Source: a virus. Taken from it: a stretch of DNA of 29,955 nucleotides. Positions 22,908 to 29,144 of the stretch are shown here, piece by piece (positions within the stretch are counted from its first letter, which is position 1; the number at the start of each line of letters is the position of its first letter). The stretch lies in IMG/VR virus record IMGVR_UViG_3300042691_018971, positions 1-29,955 of that record, one strand, 5' to 3'. A program made the position numbers and the translations under genes. The notes below the pieces were generated by a model. The model worked only from the letters and a program-made list of their open reading frames with translations. It searched no databases and had not been told where the DNA came from.

Positions 22908-23830
22908 GTCACGCGGGCGATATGGCGAGAGGGAATTGGCAGCACCTACTCCCTGCGCTGGGGGTGGATTCCAAGTTCCTTCAAAACAAGCATGGCCCGT
23001 GTCCTATGTGCGGGGGCGCTGACAGGTTTAGGTGGGATGATCAGAACGGGGGCGGTGGCTTCATCTGCAATCAGTGTGGGGCCGGAGACGGGTTTGATCT
23101 GGCGCGGCGTGTCACGGGAAAATCATTCCGAGACATTGCCGATCAGATCTCAATGATCATGGGTCAACCGAAAGATCAGTATCGCAAGGCTTACGATCCA
23201 GAAGAGGAGAGGCAGCGCCGCGCTATGGCTTCTCTCTGGAATGAAGCCGGGTCGATCACCGACTATGAGAACTGCGTTCAGTATTATCTCATGAACCGCT
23301 GCGCCACCTATTGGCGATCCTCTTTCATTCGGGTCCACCGTGAGCGCCGTCTAATGGTTTCCAAAATAGTGTCTCACAGCGACAGGGCAGTGAACCTACA
23401 TATCACCTACCTGACTGATGACGGCAGGAAGGCTGACGTGACACCAGCAAAGAAGGTGATGCCCGGAAAGCTCCCGGATGGCTGCGCGATCAGATTGTCA
23501 AAAGCCGCTCCTGTCATGGGTGTGGCGGAGGGGATTGAGACTGCGATCTCTGCATCTGTCATGTTTGACATCCCGGTGTGGGCCTGTGTCAACGGAACGC
23601 TGCTGTCAAAGTGGATGCCACCTGAAGTGGCGGAGCAGATCACAGTGTTTGGTGACAACGATGCAAACTACACCGGCCATGCCAAAGCATATCATCTGGC
23701 AAACAGGTTAGAGGTTCAGTTCAAGCGGCGTGTCAATGTCATGATCCCGCCAGAGCCCGGCACTGATTGGAATGATTTTCATGTAGCGAACCGCGCAGAG
23801 GATCGACCGATCTTGAGGGTGGTAAAATGA
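22904..23830 (+). CDS. DNA primase with zinc ribbon and TOPRIM domain
   Basis: A 308-aa primase that lays down RNA primers. The N-terminal zinc ribbon has CPMC (C33, C36), the DRFRWDD block and CNQC (C55, C58), and would recognise the priming site. The TOPRIM domain begins with VAEGIETAISA (E209 as catalytic Glu) and has FGDNDAN (D251, D253) for metal binding, followed by GTDWNDFHVA. No helicase domain is fused, so the SF2 helicase upstream or a host helicase must assist. It is the last gene of the rightward replication operon and ends 5 bases before a terminator hairpin. Confidence 0.92.
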   Translation: MSHAGDMARGNWQHLLPALGVDSKFLQNKHGPCPMCGGADRFRWDDQNGGGGFICNQCGAGDGFDLARRVTGKSFRDIADQISMIMGQPKDQYRKAYDPEEERQRRAMASLWNEAGSITDYENCVQYYLMNRCATYWRSSFIRVHRERRLMVSKIVSHSDRAVNLHITYLTDDGRKADVTPAKKVMPGKLPDGCAIRLSKAAPVMGVAEGIETAISASVMFDIPVWACVNGTLLSKWMPPEVAEQITVFGDNDANYTGHAKAYHLANRLEVQFKRRVNVMIPPEPGTDWNDFHVANRAEDRPILRVVK

Positions 23831-23854
23831 AAAAGGCCGGGAGTGATCCCGGCC
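23830..23854 (-). terminator. Intrinsic terminator for leftward transcription
   Basis: GGCCGGGA (23835-23842), loop GTGA, TCCCGGCC (23847-23854): a perfect 8-bp GC stem. Read on the minus strand it is followed by a T-run (complement of 23830-23834), the standard intrinsic signature. It ends the 24922-23910 operon and protects the primase gene from antisense reading. On the plus strand the hairpin lacks a T-run but may still slow polymerase. Confidence 0.85.
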
Positions 23855-23909
23855 AAGTCTAGCTTCGTCAAAAGCGATGCAAACGGCTCATTCCGTCTAC
23901 TTGATTAAG

Positions 23910-24143
23910 TTACCACCACGCGACGGTTTTAGCAACGCCGATAAGCCCGACAACGAACCCCAGCGCACAAATGATGCCGTAAAGAAAGCCAGTCTTTCGC
24001 GCGTGAACTACAGCGAAGTCAGTGAACTCAACGAACAGATTTTCTTCAATGAAAAATCTCGTTGAATTGCTACCTTCACCTTTTGAGCGAAGGTTTGCGA
24101 ATTGCGCGAACTGTTCTTTTGTTTTGACAAGTACGTTAGCCAT
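23910..24143 (-). CDS. Small C-terminally anchored membrane protein
   Basis: A 77-aa protein with a polar N-terminal region (ANVLVKTKEQFAQFANLRSKGEGS...) and one C-terminal hydrophobic helix (FLYGIICALGFVVGLIGVAK). The ATG at 24143 is preferred over 24152 because AAGGA lies 8 bases upstream and the previous stop intervenes. The cytoplasmic-domain-plus-tail-anchor layout is seen in superinfection-exclusion and lysis-control proteins, but nothing here identifies the function. Last gene of its leftward operon. Confidence 0.6.
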   Translation of the reverse strand: MANVLVKTKEQFAQFANLRSKGEGSNSTRFFIEENLFVEFTDFAVVHARKTGFLYGIICALGFVVGLIGVAKTVAWW

Positions 24144-24144
24144 A

Positions 24145-24399
24145 TCAGTCATCCTTCTTTTCTAAAAACTTCAGCTTTGGCAGTGTGACAGGTTTTCTGG
24201 TCGATCTGAACTCATGATACTGATCGCCTATTTTCTTCTGACTGTGTTCGTCGGCAGCTTGCCAAATTTCTTCGTCCCACAGTTTCTTTTTGCCACGATA
24301 GTTTTTCATAGCGCCTTTGTTTTTGACTTTGCTTTTCTGGATCAGCTTCAAGGCTTCTACTTCGTCATGAGCAAGTCTGAACCGAGCTTTACTAAGCAT
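24145..24399 (-). CDS. Hypothetical basic protein, 84 aa
   Basis: A Lys-rich protein (KLIQKSKVKNKGAMKNYRGKKKLWDEEIW) that could bind nucleic acid; no family recognised. A GAAGGGGGG ribosome site precedes the ATG. Codons 4-7 (AAA GCT CGG TTC) coincide with one copy of the 11-bp repeat of the neighbouring array read in reverse, so the repeat contributes to its N-terminus (SKARF). Confidence 0.55.
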   Translation of the reverse strand: MLSKARFRLAHDEVEALKLIQKSKVKNKGAMKNYRGKKKLWDEEIWQAADEHSQKKIGDQYHEFRSTRKPVTLPKLKFLEKKDD

Positions 24400-24411
24400 A
24401 TGCGCCCCCCT

Positions 24412-24708
24412 TCAGTGATAGTTTTCAAGCACCCAAGTCTTTGCAGACTCCAGAGAGTAGCAGTGCTTGATCTCATGGTGAATAGTCGTCGCGCGATAAA
24501 TTGGCTGCGAACCGTTATTCCTTGAACCGATCTTATCGATATAACCAGCCGGTGAACCGAACCGATTGACGGTCCACATTCCATCTTCGTCTTGAACCAA
24601 GTCGATTGGCTTTGTTTCGGTTTGTTCTCTTGTGATTGTTGTGCGTCGCGTTCCTTCAATGAGAATGCCGCACAGGTCTGCAATGGCGCGGGGGAGTGTG
24701 TCAGTCAT
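24412..24708 (-). CDS. Hypothetical protein, 98 aa
   Basis: A soluble protein with an aromatic beta segment (DEDGMWTVNRFGSPAGYIDKIG) and a helix containing CYSLESAKTWV. The ATG at 24708 overlaps the upstream stop (ATGACTGA); an in-frame TTG two codons earlier is less likely. The gene contains a perfect copy of the array repeat (24524-24534) that encodes part of the KIGS region. Function unknown. Confidence 0.55.
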   Translation of the reverse strand: MTDTLPRAIADLCGILIEGTRRTTITREQTETKPIDLVQDEDGMWTVNRFGSPAGYIDKIGSRNNGSQPIYRATTIHHEIKHCYSLESAKTWVLENYH

Positions 24709-24922
24709 TTTCAATCGCCTTCATTTGCATGTTTTCAATTACAGTGAGTGAGATAGTCCGCTTGATTGGGCCTTGCCCATAAGCCTCGTTCATGTGGTAA
24801 ATTGTCAGCAAGGCTCCGCGCAGCCGCTCTATTTCGTCATGCGCCCCATCAAGAATGCACTGCCGAATGTGAGAGTTGTAACCCTCATAGTTCTCTAGCA
24901 TGTTGAGAATGTCGTCTTTCAT
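24701..24922 (-). CDS. Hypothetical protein, 73 aa
   Basis: First gene after the leftward promoter at 24958-24986, with a GAGG ribosome site. The product is mostly helical (IRQCILDGAHDEIERLRGALLTIYHMNEAYG), with no motif that I recognise. The helix DEIERLRGAL resembles short phage proteins predicted to form coiled coils. Coupled to the next gene by an 8-base overlap. Confidence 0.55.
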   Translation of the reverse strand: MKDDILNMLENYEGYNSHIRQCILDGAHDEIERLRGALLTIYHMNEAYGQGPIKRTISLTVIENMQMKAIEND

Positions 24923-24957
24923 AGTGATTTTCCTCGCTCATTAGTGAGAGCATTATT

Positions 24958-24986
24958 TTCATATCATGGCGTCACGCCATAGTCAA
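24958..24986 (-). promoter_or_regulatory. Leftward promoter with a palindrome in its spacer
   Basis: On the minus strand: TTGACT (24981-24986), 17-bp spacer, TATGAA (24958-24963). Most of the spacer is the perfect inverted repeat ATGGCG-TGA-CGCCAT (24966-24980). A repressor bound there would block RNA polymerase directly. It would drive the four leftward genes 24922-23910. A second small inverted repeat, CTCA(TTAG)TGAG, lies just downstream at 24937-24948. Confidence 0.65.
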
Positions 24987-24994
24987 CTTTCATA

Positions 24995-25144
24995 AACCGA
25001 GCTTTATAGAACCGATCTTGAACCGATCTTGATTCGTGAACCGATCCTATGAACCGATCTTATAGGGGCTCGTGAACCGATCTCGTGAACCGATCTTAAA
25101 GGGGCGCGTGAACCGATCTTATGAACCGACCTTGAACCGATCTT
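24995..25144 (+). repeat. Iteron-like array of GAACCGATCTT
   Basis: Ten copies of an 11-bp repeat (GAACCGATCTT or one- to two-base variants) in the same direction, starting at 24995 (AACCGAGCTT), 25009, 25020, 25038, 25051, 25074, 25087, 25110, 25123 and 25134. From 25038 they form a higher-order 36-bp unit (13 bp then 23 bp, the 23-bp half ending in A(T/A)AGGGG) that repeats almost exactly. Further copies lie at 24379, 24524, 25277, 25325, 25339, 25351 and 25374. The region codes for nothing that I can see. Likeliest roles: replication origin iterons or a multi-site operator. Confidence 0.85.
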
Positions 25145-25159
25145 AAAGGGGGAATGACA

Positions 25160-25363
25160 ATGGCAGATGAGCTTGTGATGTGGACCGTGTTCGCGGTCAT
25201 TCTTGGCGTTCCGGCTGTCCTGATTGGCTGGGCCATTGGCAAGGCGGCCTATGACAACCGCAACGCTGACACTGATGAACCGACCTTATGGGGCTGTCAT
25301 GACATCGACCAGCGGGCGGCTCATGAACCGACCTTTAAGAACCGACCCTTGAACCAACCCTAA
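25160..25363 (+). CDS. Small membrane protein with repeat-derived tail
   Basis: A 67-aa protein. The N-terminal half is one membrane helix (MWTVFAVILGVPAVLIGWAIGKAAY); the rest is a polar tail. The ATG at 25160 is favoured because AAAGGGGG, itself the end of the last array repeat, sits 7 bases before it (25154 is an alternative). The tail DEPTLWG...HEPTFKNRPLNQP is translated from four further copies of the array repeat, so the array has spread into or shaped the gene. It is the only rightward gene between two leftward operons. Function unknown. Confidence 0.6.
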   Translation: MADELVMWTVFAVILGVPAVLIGWAIGKAAYDNRNADTDEPTLWGCHDIDQRAAHEPTFKNRPLNQP

Positions 25364-25402
25364 CCCGTGACATGAACCGAGCTTTAATCGTGTCATGACA
25401 CG
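25295..25402. promoter_or_regulatory. Paired TGTCATGACA palindromes
   Basis: The 10-bp palindrome TGTCATGACA occurs at 25295-25304 and at 25391-25400, the second inside a perfect 14-bp palindrome CGTGTCATGACACG (25389-25402). The first is within the small membrane-protein gene. Related TGACATGACACG text appears near 25600. They look like binding sites for a dimeric regulator. Confidence 0.4.
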
Positions 25403-25509
25403 CCGGGATTGTAGTTAGTTACAGACATCGGGTGAATTTTGTCACGGACAACGAAAAGGGCGGCCCCGTTAGGAACCACCCCTTGTCACCGTGTCACGAT
25501 TGACTCTTG
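25385..25509. other. Non-coding stretch between convergent genes
   Basis: No open frame of note. It contains the 14-bp palindrome, several GTGTCA/TGTCAC words and the leftward terminator described separately. I see no good promoter. Confidence 0.5.
25454..25484 (-). terminator. Intrinsic terminator of the AAA+/VWA-like operon
   Basis: On the minus strand, AAGGG..GGTTCC, loop TAAC, GGGGCC.CCCTT forms a stem of about 11 pairs (two G-U) with a small internal loop, followed by TTTT. It lies 26 bases beyond the stop of the last gene of the leftward 28821-25510 operon. Confidence 0.65.
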
Positions 25510-25809
25510 TCAATATTCATCTGGCAGCAGCAGCGTTGTCACGCTCCGGTCTCGCTCTGTAATAATCCAAAGAACTTCGCCACCGACTAGCTTGTAAACT
25601 GACATGACACGATGGCCATGCTGGATGGCGTCCTCGTTTATTGCCTTGTCCTCTTCGCATGTGTCGCCACTGTCACCGGATAAGTGCCGCGCCAAGAGCA
25701 TGGCGGCTAGTTTCATGTCACCCTGCAATAGCTCATTGGCTCCGGGCGTGGCGGCAATGAAACCGGGCTTAAAGCGTGGGCGTAGGGCAATGGTTGAATC
25801 GTTTGGCAT
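25510..25809 (-). CDS. Conserved protein of plasmid/accessory type, 99 aa
   Basis: The pattern PGFIAATPGANELL...LLARHLSGDSGDTCEEDKAINEDAIQHGHRVMSVYKL...LWIITERDRSVTTLLLPDEY matches a small protein that I recall chiefly from proteobacterial plasmids and integrated elements, of unknown function. Its presence suggests this module was shared with plasmids. An AAAGGTG ribosome site precedes the ATG. Last gene of the leftward, G+C-rich operon. Confidence 0.75.
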   Translation of the reverse strand: MPNDSTIALRPRFKPGFIAATPGANELLQGDMKLAAMLLARHLSGDSGDTCEEDKAINEDAIQHGHRVMSVYKLVGGEVLWIITERDRSVTTLLLPDEY

Positions 25810-25896
25810 GTTTCACCTTTCCTGCATGGGGATAGAACCCCGCGAATAGGGCCGAACCCTAGCACGGGCGCGACCCTATCTTGCGCGACTCTTCGC

Positions 25897-26082
25897 CTAG
25901 CTATGGCAATAGCCGTCTGTCTCAATTGCAAGCCACATTCCGGCCCACTGGATGACTAAAGCCCCGTCCCCACAAATCATGGCACGGGCTTTGCGGCGGA
26001 ACGATAGGAAGGATTCGCTTGGGGCTTCGCTCCGGCTGTAAACACGGAACAGGGCGCGTGATTGTGCTTTCGTGATTTTCAT
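25897..26082 (-). CDS. Conserved small protein (GALVIQWAGMWLAIETDGY type)
   Basis: A 61-aa protein of a pattern that I recall from phages and plasmids: MKITKAQSRALFRVYSR...SFLSFRRKARAMICGDGALVIQWAGMWLAIETDGYCHS. The function is unknown. Basic N-terminus, then a beta hairpin with Trp and aromatic residues. AGAGGA lies about 9 bases before the ATG. Confidence 0.7.
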   Translation of the reverse strand: MKITKAQSRALFRVYSRSEAPSESFLSFRRKARAMICGDGALVIQWAGMWLAIETDGYCHS

Positions 26083-26096
26083 GGCGTGGATTCCTC

Positions 26097-26318
26097 TTAT
26101 CGCTTCGAATCTTCGGCATATGCGCGGAACATGGCCGCAAGCCCCGACACGGCCCTAAAATCGACGGGATCACGCGCGGCACGTGCTTCGGCGTCTAAGG
26201 CGTCCGCCACCCGCACAAGCGTTGCGGCGGGATAGATTCCGGCCTTTGCGGACAGGTCCAGTGCAAGGTGATAAAGATACGCATCAAGGCCCGTGAGGGC
26301 GTCCCCGTGCTTAGGCAT
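26097..26318 (-). CDS. Hypothetical helical protein, 73 aa
   Basis: A protein of mainly alpha-helical composition (GLDAYLYHLALDLSAKAGIYPAATLVRVADALDAEARAA). Its start KHGDALTG resembles the KHGDALTA segment inside the AAA+ ATPase of the same operon, though the similarity is short. The AGGAG ribosome site lies in the last codons of the preceding 55-aa gene, so the two are coupled. Confidence 0.6.
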   Translation of the reverse strand: MPKHGDALTGLDAYLYHLALDLSAKAGIYPAATLVRVADALDAEARAARDPVDFRAVSGLAAMFRAYAEDSKR

Positions 26319-26321
26319 GGC

Positions 26322-26489
26322 CTAGACTCCTTTTCGTTTGGATTTGCCATGAGTCCACATGGCCGGAATAGAAACGGCCCTGCGGCCTTTACGGGGGCCG
26401 CTGGCGGCCTTTTCGGCGTAGCTTGGCGGCGGGATAGCGGGGCGGCCTATCAAGCGGACAGGCGGCCCTTTTAGGGGCTTTTCTGGCAT
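26322..26489 (-). CDS. Short basic Pro/Gly-rich protein, 55 aa
   Basis: A 55-aa product (MPEKPLKGPPVRLIGRPAIP... ending MWTHGKSKRKGV), strongly basic and Pro/Gly-rich, likely disordered; nucleic-acid or protein binding is possible. AGGAG lies 8 bases before the ATG, and its end provides the ribosome site for the next gene, which supports it being real. No family recognised. Confidence 0.55.
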   Translation of the reverse strand: MPEKPLKGPPVRLIGRPAIPPPSYAEKAASGPRKGRRAVSIPAMWTHGKSKRKGV

Positions 26490-26531
26490 TGGTTAGACTC
26501 CTAGTAGGGGGCGCGTCATAAGCCCCGCGAT

Positions 26532-26555
26532 AGGGGCGGCCCGTAGGCCACCCCT
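26532..26555 (-). promoter_or_regulatory. GC-rich hairpin with UACG tetraloop downstream of the VWA-like gene
   Basis: AGGGGCGGCC, loop CGTA, GGCCACCCCT: 10-bp arms with one mismatch. In the leftward transcript the loop is C(UACG)G, a very stable UNCG-type tetraloop. It lies 12 bases past the stop of the VWA-like gene. No T-run follows, so it may protect or process the mRNA, or partly terminate, lowering expression of the small genes beyond. Confidence 0.5.
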
Positions 26556-26566
26556 ACTGGCGGGAC

Positions 26567-27430
26567 TCACGCCGCTTCGGCGGGGGTGCAATCCATCTCC
26601 GCAAGCTTGGATTCGATCCATGCTTCTGGATTTTTGTGGATTTGATCGTCCGAATGCGCGGCGGGGACGCAAAGCATGTCCGACACGTGGGGGAAGGCGT
26701 CCGCAATCATGTCCCGGAACATTGTCCGCGATATGGTATGAGACCCATAAGGCCAGTGCCCGTCAAAGCCGTTCCGGGCGCGTGAAAGGCCATAGCATAG
26801 CTGGCGGGGGAAGGCCGCCCCTACCATGACAAAGGCCGCCCGTGCCAGATCCAGCGGGGCCGTCTCAATACGCGCCAGAGTCACACTGGCATTTTTGCGA
26901 CTGTCCGCATCCGTTGCGCATCCCGCCCATAGCTCGACGGGACGCCGCGCGGACAGAATGCGGACAAGCGCCAGAATAGCTGCCCCCCGCCGCTCCAAAT
27001 CCGAAGCATCGATATTGCTGGATGACGTTAGGTCAACAATCACAGCCAGCGGGGCCGCCGCATCCTGAATCTTGATGCGGCGGCGCATGGCAAGGGGATG
27101 ACCCGCCAAAAAGGCCGGGACGTTTGGCACGGCCCCTGTCACGTCATCCACCCACGCGCGGCGGGGGGCTTCAAAGCCGAAGCGTTCAAAGCGTGACATA
27201 AGGGCATCGGACGGGGCGACACGATCCAAATCCCCCATGTTAGACCGGCGGACGGCTTCGGCGGGGGAAAGCCCCCCCGCCCATGATTCCGCCCCTCTGA
27301 CACGTCCGCCAGCAAGGGCGGCCTCCGCCAGCGCACCGGGAGAGTCAAAAAGGTGAATGTGAGTCGTGGCTTTGCGGCCCAATGCTTTTTGAATTGAGGC
27401 CGGGACGGGGCGCGCGATTGTGCGGGACAT
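26567..27430 (-). CDS. VWA-like partner of the AAA+ ATPase (DUF7192-type)
   Basis: A 287-aa protein. It carries the block W.DDVTGAVPNVPAFLAGHPLAMRRR (about residues 93-118), then a strand with PLAVIVDLTSSSNI (D133), resembling a VWA metal site (DxSxS, here DLTSS), and RGAAILALVRILSARRPVELWAG, the helix and strand that follow it in VWA domains. I recall similar phage proteins (DUF7192) beside MoxR-like ATPases. MoxR/CobS ATPases act with VWA/CobT-type partners to remodel or load metal into target proteins, so a two-component chaperone is inferred; the target is unknown. It starts in a TAATG overlap with the ATPase gene. Confidence 0.6.
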   Translation of the reverse strand: MSRTIARPVPASIQKALGRKATTHIHLFDSPGALAEAALAGGRVRGAESWAGGLSPAEAVRRSNMGDLDRVAPSDALMSRFERFGFEAPRRAWVDDVTGAVPNVPAFLAGHPLAMRRRIKIQDAAAPLAVIVDLTSSSNIDASDLERRGAAILALVRILSARRPVELWAGCATDADSRKNASVTLARIETAPLDLARAAFVMVGAAFPRQLCYGLSRARNGFDGHWPYGSHTISRTMFRDMIADAFPHVSDMLCVPAAHSDDQIHKNPEAWIESKLAEMDCTPAEAA

Positions 27431-28821
27431 TAGCGGCCCCCTTCAACAATAGCGGCCTGATCGGCGGACAGGTTTGCCAGATAGGTGGCGGCGGCGGCTT
27501 CGGCTTCCGTCATCCCGTTGGCAATCAAGGCCGCACCGGCTTGCGATGCGCGGGGGTCAATAATCACCTTAAGGCCAGCGGCCCTTGCACGTTCACGCGC
27601 CGCAATCACGCGCCGCGCAAAGGATTCATTCCCTGAAATGGCAATCTCAAGGGCCGTGTCATAATCCCAAGCGATGCGGACGGGGAAGCGTGACAAGAAG
27701 GCCGCATCGATCTTGCTCCGCCCCACATAATCAGCCGTTGCGCCAAGCCCCCACGTGTTCGCGCTGGCAAGGATTATGCAATCGGGATGACGCTCCACAC
27801 GCTTGTGCGGGAACGTGGCAAAGCCGTTGGCGAGGGCCGCATTTAGGGCCAGCAAGGCCGCATTGTCCGCCCCGTCGACTTCGTCAAACATGTACACGCC
27901 GCCCTTTTCATAAGCCTCCCAAAAGGGCGTGGCATGATACGTGCCAGCGGCATCGATAAAGCCCAACAATTCATGGGGCATTGATATTGCGCCATTCAAT
28001 TGAAAGGGAAGGCCAAGAGCGTCCGCCAGCATCTTGCCAGCATGAGTCTTGCCCGATCCGGCGGGGCCGCTAATCCAGATATTGGGGGCAAAGCCGTTCG
28101 CCATGCGGGACGTGGCGGCTTTCAAGAGCGTGGCAAATTTAGGATGACGGTGGCCTTTCAATTCCCGCAATTCGCCGTCGAATCCTTTCAATTCAATGCG
28201 GACGCTTGGGACGCTTGCGAGGGCGGCCTTGATGCGCGAGTCGACAATCTCCGCGATTTGTTCCGCATTCACGGCTTGCCCCGCAATGCTGGCAAGGAGG
28301 GCGGCCAATTGCGAAGCCGTGTCGCCATTGGGGGCGGCGGCCTTCGGGGCTTCGGCGGCTTCTTTTATCGCGCCCCATGCGGACTCGCTGGCGGCTTGCG
28401 CTTTGCCTTCGGATGCGGCGCGGCGCTTATATTCCGCGCGGCCTAGCATGTCGAAAACCGTGTCAAATTGTTTGGCCGTCAGGGCGTCCCCGTGCTTTGC
28501 CCCGTCCGCAAATATGTCGGCCAGATAGTCGCATTGTGCTTCGGACAGGTACGCCGCTAATTCGGATGCGCGAGCCTTGAGCGAGGCCGAAGCATGGGGG
28601 CGCGGCTTCGGGACAAAGCCCCCGCTACGCTTTCCGCCCTTCGGCGTCCCGAATATGTCAAACGCAATGCCAAAGGCCTTTGCGGCCTCTTCTAAATCGT
28701 CAACGGAAAGGGAAGAGGAGGAGAGGCCATTGCGCTGGCGATAAGCATCCCAAAGCGGGGATGACGTAACAGCGGCGCGAAGGGCGGAACGATTGTCAGC
28801 AGTGTAGCGATATTGTGCCAT
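27430..28821 (-). CDS. MoxR/CobS-like AAA+ ATPase
   Basis: A 463-aa ATPase. The ATG at 28821 is chosen because GAGGA lies 7 bases upstream. Residues 1-200 are a helical, Ala-rich N-terminal region with no known domain. The AAA+ core follows: Walker A GPAGSGKT (about 252-259), Walker B GGVYMFDEVDGAD (about 307-319), sensor 1 ILASANT (about 350-356), and GRSKIDAAFLSRFP with the arginine finger, all typical of the MoxR/CobS clade. It probably forms a hexamer that remodels a substrate with the VWA-like protein encoded next. First gene of a distinct G+C-rich leftward operon. Confidence 0.88.
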   Translation of the reverse strand: MAQYRYTADNRSALRAAVTSSPLWDAYRQRNGLSSSSLSVDDLEEAAKAFGIAFDIFGTPKGGKRSGGFVPKPRPHASASLKARASELAAYLSEAQCDYLADIFADGAKHGDALTAKQFDTVFDMLGRAEYKRRAASEGKAQAASESAWGAIKEAAEAPKAAAPNGDTASQLAALLASIAGQAVNAEQIAEIVDSRIKAALASVPSVRIELKGFDGELRELKGHRHPKFATLLKAATSRMANGFAPNIWISGPAGSGKTHAGKMLADALGLPFQLNGAISMPHELLGFIDAAGTYHATPFWEAYEKGGVYMFDEVDGADNAALLALNAALANGFATFPHKRVERHPDCIILASANTWGLGATADYVGRSKIDAAFLSRFPVRIAWDYDTALEIAISGNESFARRVIAARERARAAGLKVIIDPRASQAGAALIANGMTEAEAAAATYLANLSADQAAIVEGGR

Positions 28822-28865
28822 AGGTGAGTCCTCATAGTGAATCGGGGGCATGATTGCCCCGCCCC

Positions 28866-28894
28866 TTTATGCCATTGCGCCATATATATGCCAA
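28866..28894 (-). promoter_or_regulatory. Leftward promoter of the AAA+/VWA-like operon
   Basis: On the minus strand: TTGGCA (28889-28894), 17-bp spacer, CATAAA (28866-28871). The spacer holds ATATGGCG and GGCGCAATGGC. A near-copy of GCCATTGCGCCA (28871-28882) occurs 36 bp away as GGCATTGCGCCA (28907-28918), placing one likely operator over the promoter and one just upstream. Confidence 0.55.
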
Positions 28895-29144
28895 GCGATT
28901 TGTCGTGGCATTGCGCCACTAAATTAACAGGGGGGCTTGTGCTATCATGGGGCGAGGCGGCAGGGTTGTGCCGCATGGCAGAACGTCAGCTAAGGGCCAT
29001 AGGAAGGCCACTGACTGGCTTTATGCCATGTCGGGTGTAATCATCCCGGAGGGGTCCGACTTTGCCGCCTGTGACGTTTTCATGTTTTGTTCTCATGTGG
29101 TATGAGACAAAAATCCTATCGATCGGCTTGGCAAGGGGCGGGAC
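28895..29144. other. Non-coding control region before small terminase
   Basis: No gene that I can support. A 52-codon frame from 28947 and a 21-codon frame from 28975 are open on the plus strand but lack ribosome sites and recognisable products. It contains the second TTGCGCCA element, a TATCAT (-10-like, 28943-28948) without a convincing -35, and the hairpin at 29085-29112. Being next to the small terminase, it may include the packaging site. Confidence 0.4.
29085..29112. repeat. Inverted repeat upstream of small terminase
   Basis: TTTTGT-T-CTCAT, loop GTGGT, ATGAGACAAAA: 11 paired positions with a single bulged T. It lies 32 bases before the small-terminase ATG. An operator or a packaging-site element is possible; it is not a canonical terminator. 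Confidence 0.5.

Noticed and set aside
24995-25384. CRISPR array
   Set aside because: Repeats are only 11 bp, spacers are 0-13 bp and irregular, several copies are within genes, and there are no cas genes.
26268-26474. Plus-strand 68-codon frame
   Set aside because: Opposite the better supported 55-aa minus-strand gene, whose AGGAG site and coupling to the next gene are clear.
28837-29040. Plus-strand 67-codon frame before the small terminase
   Set aside because: Overlaps the promoter of the AAA+ operon, has no ribosome site and no recognisable product.
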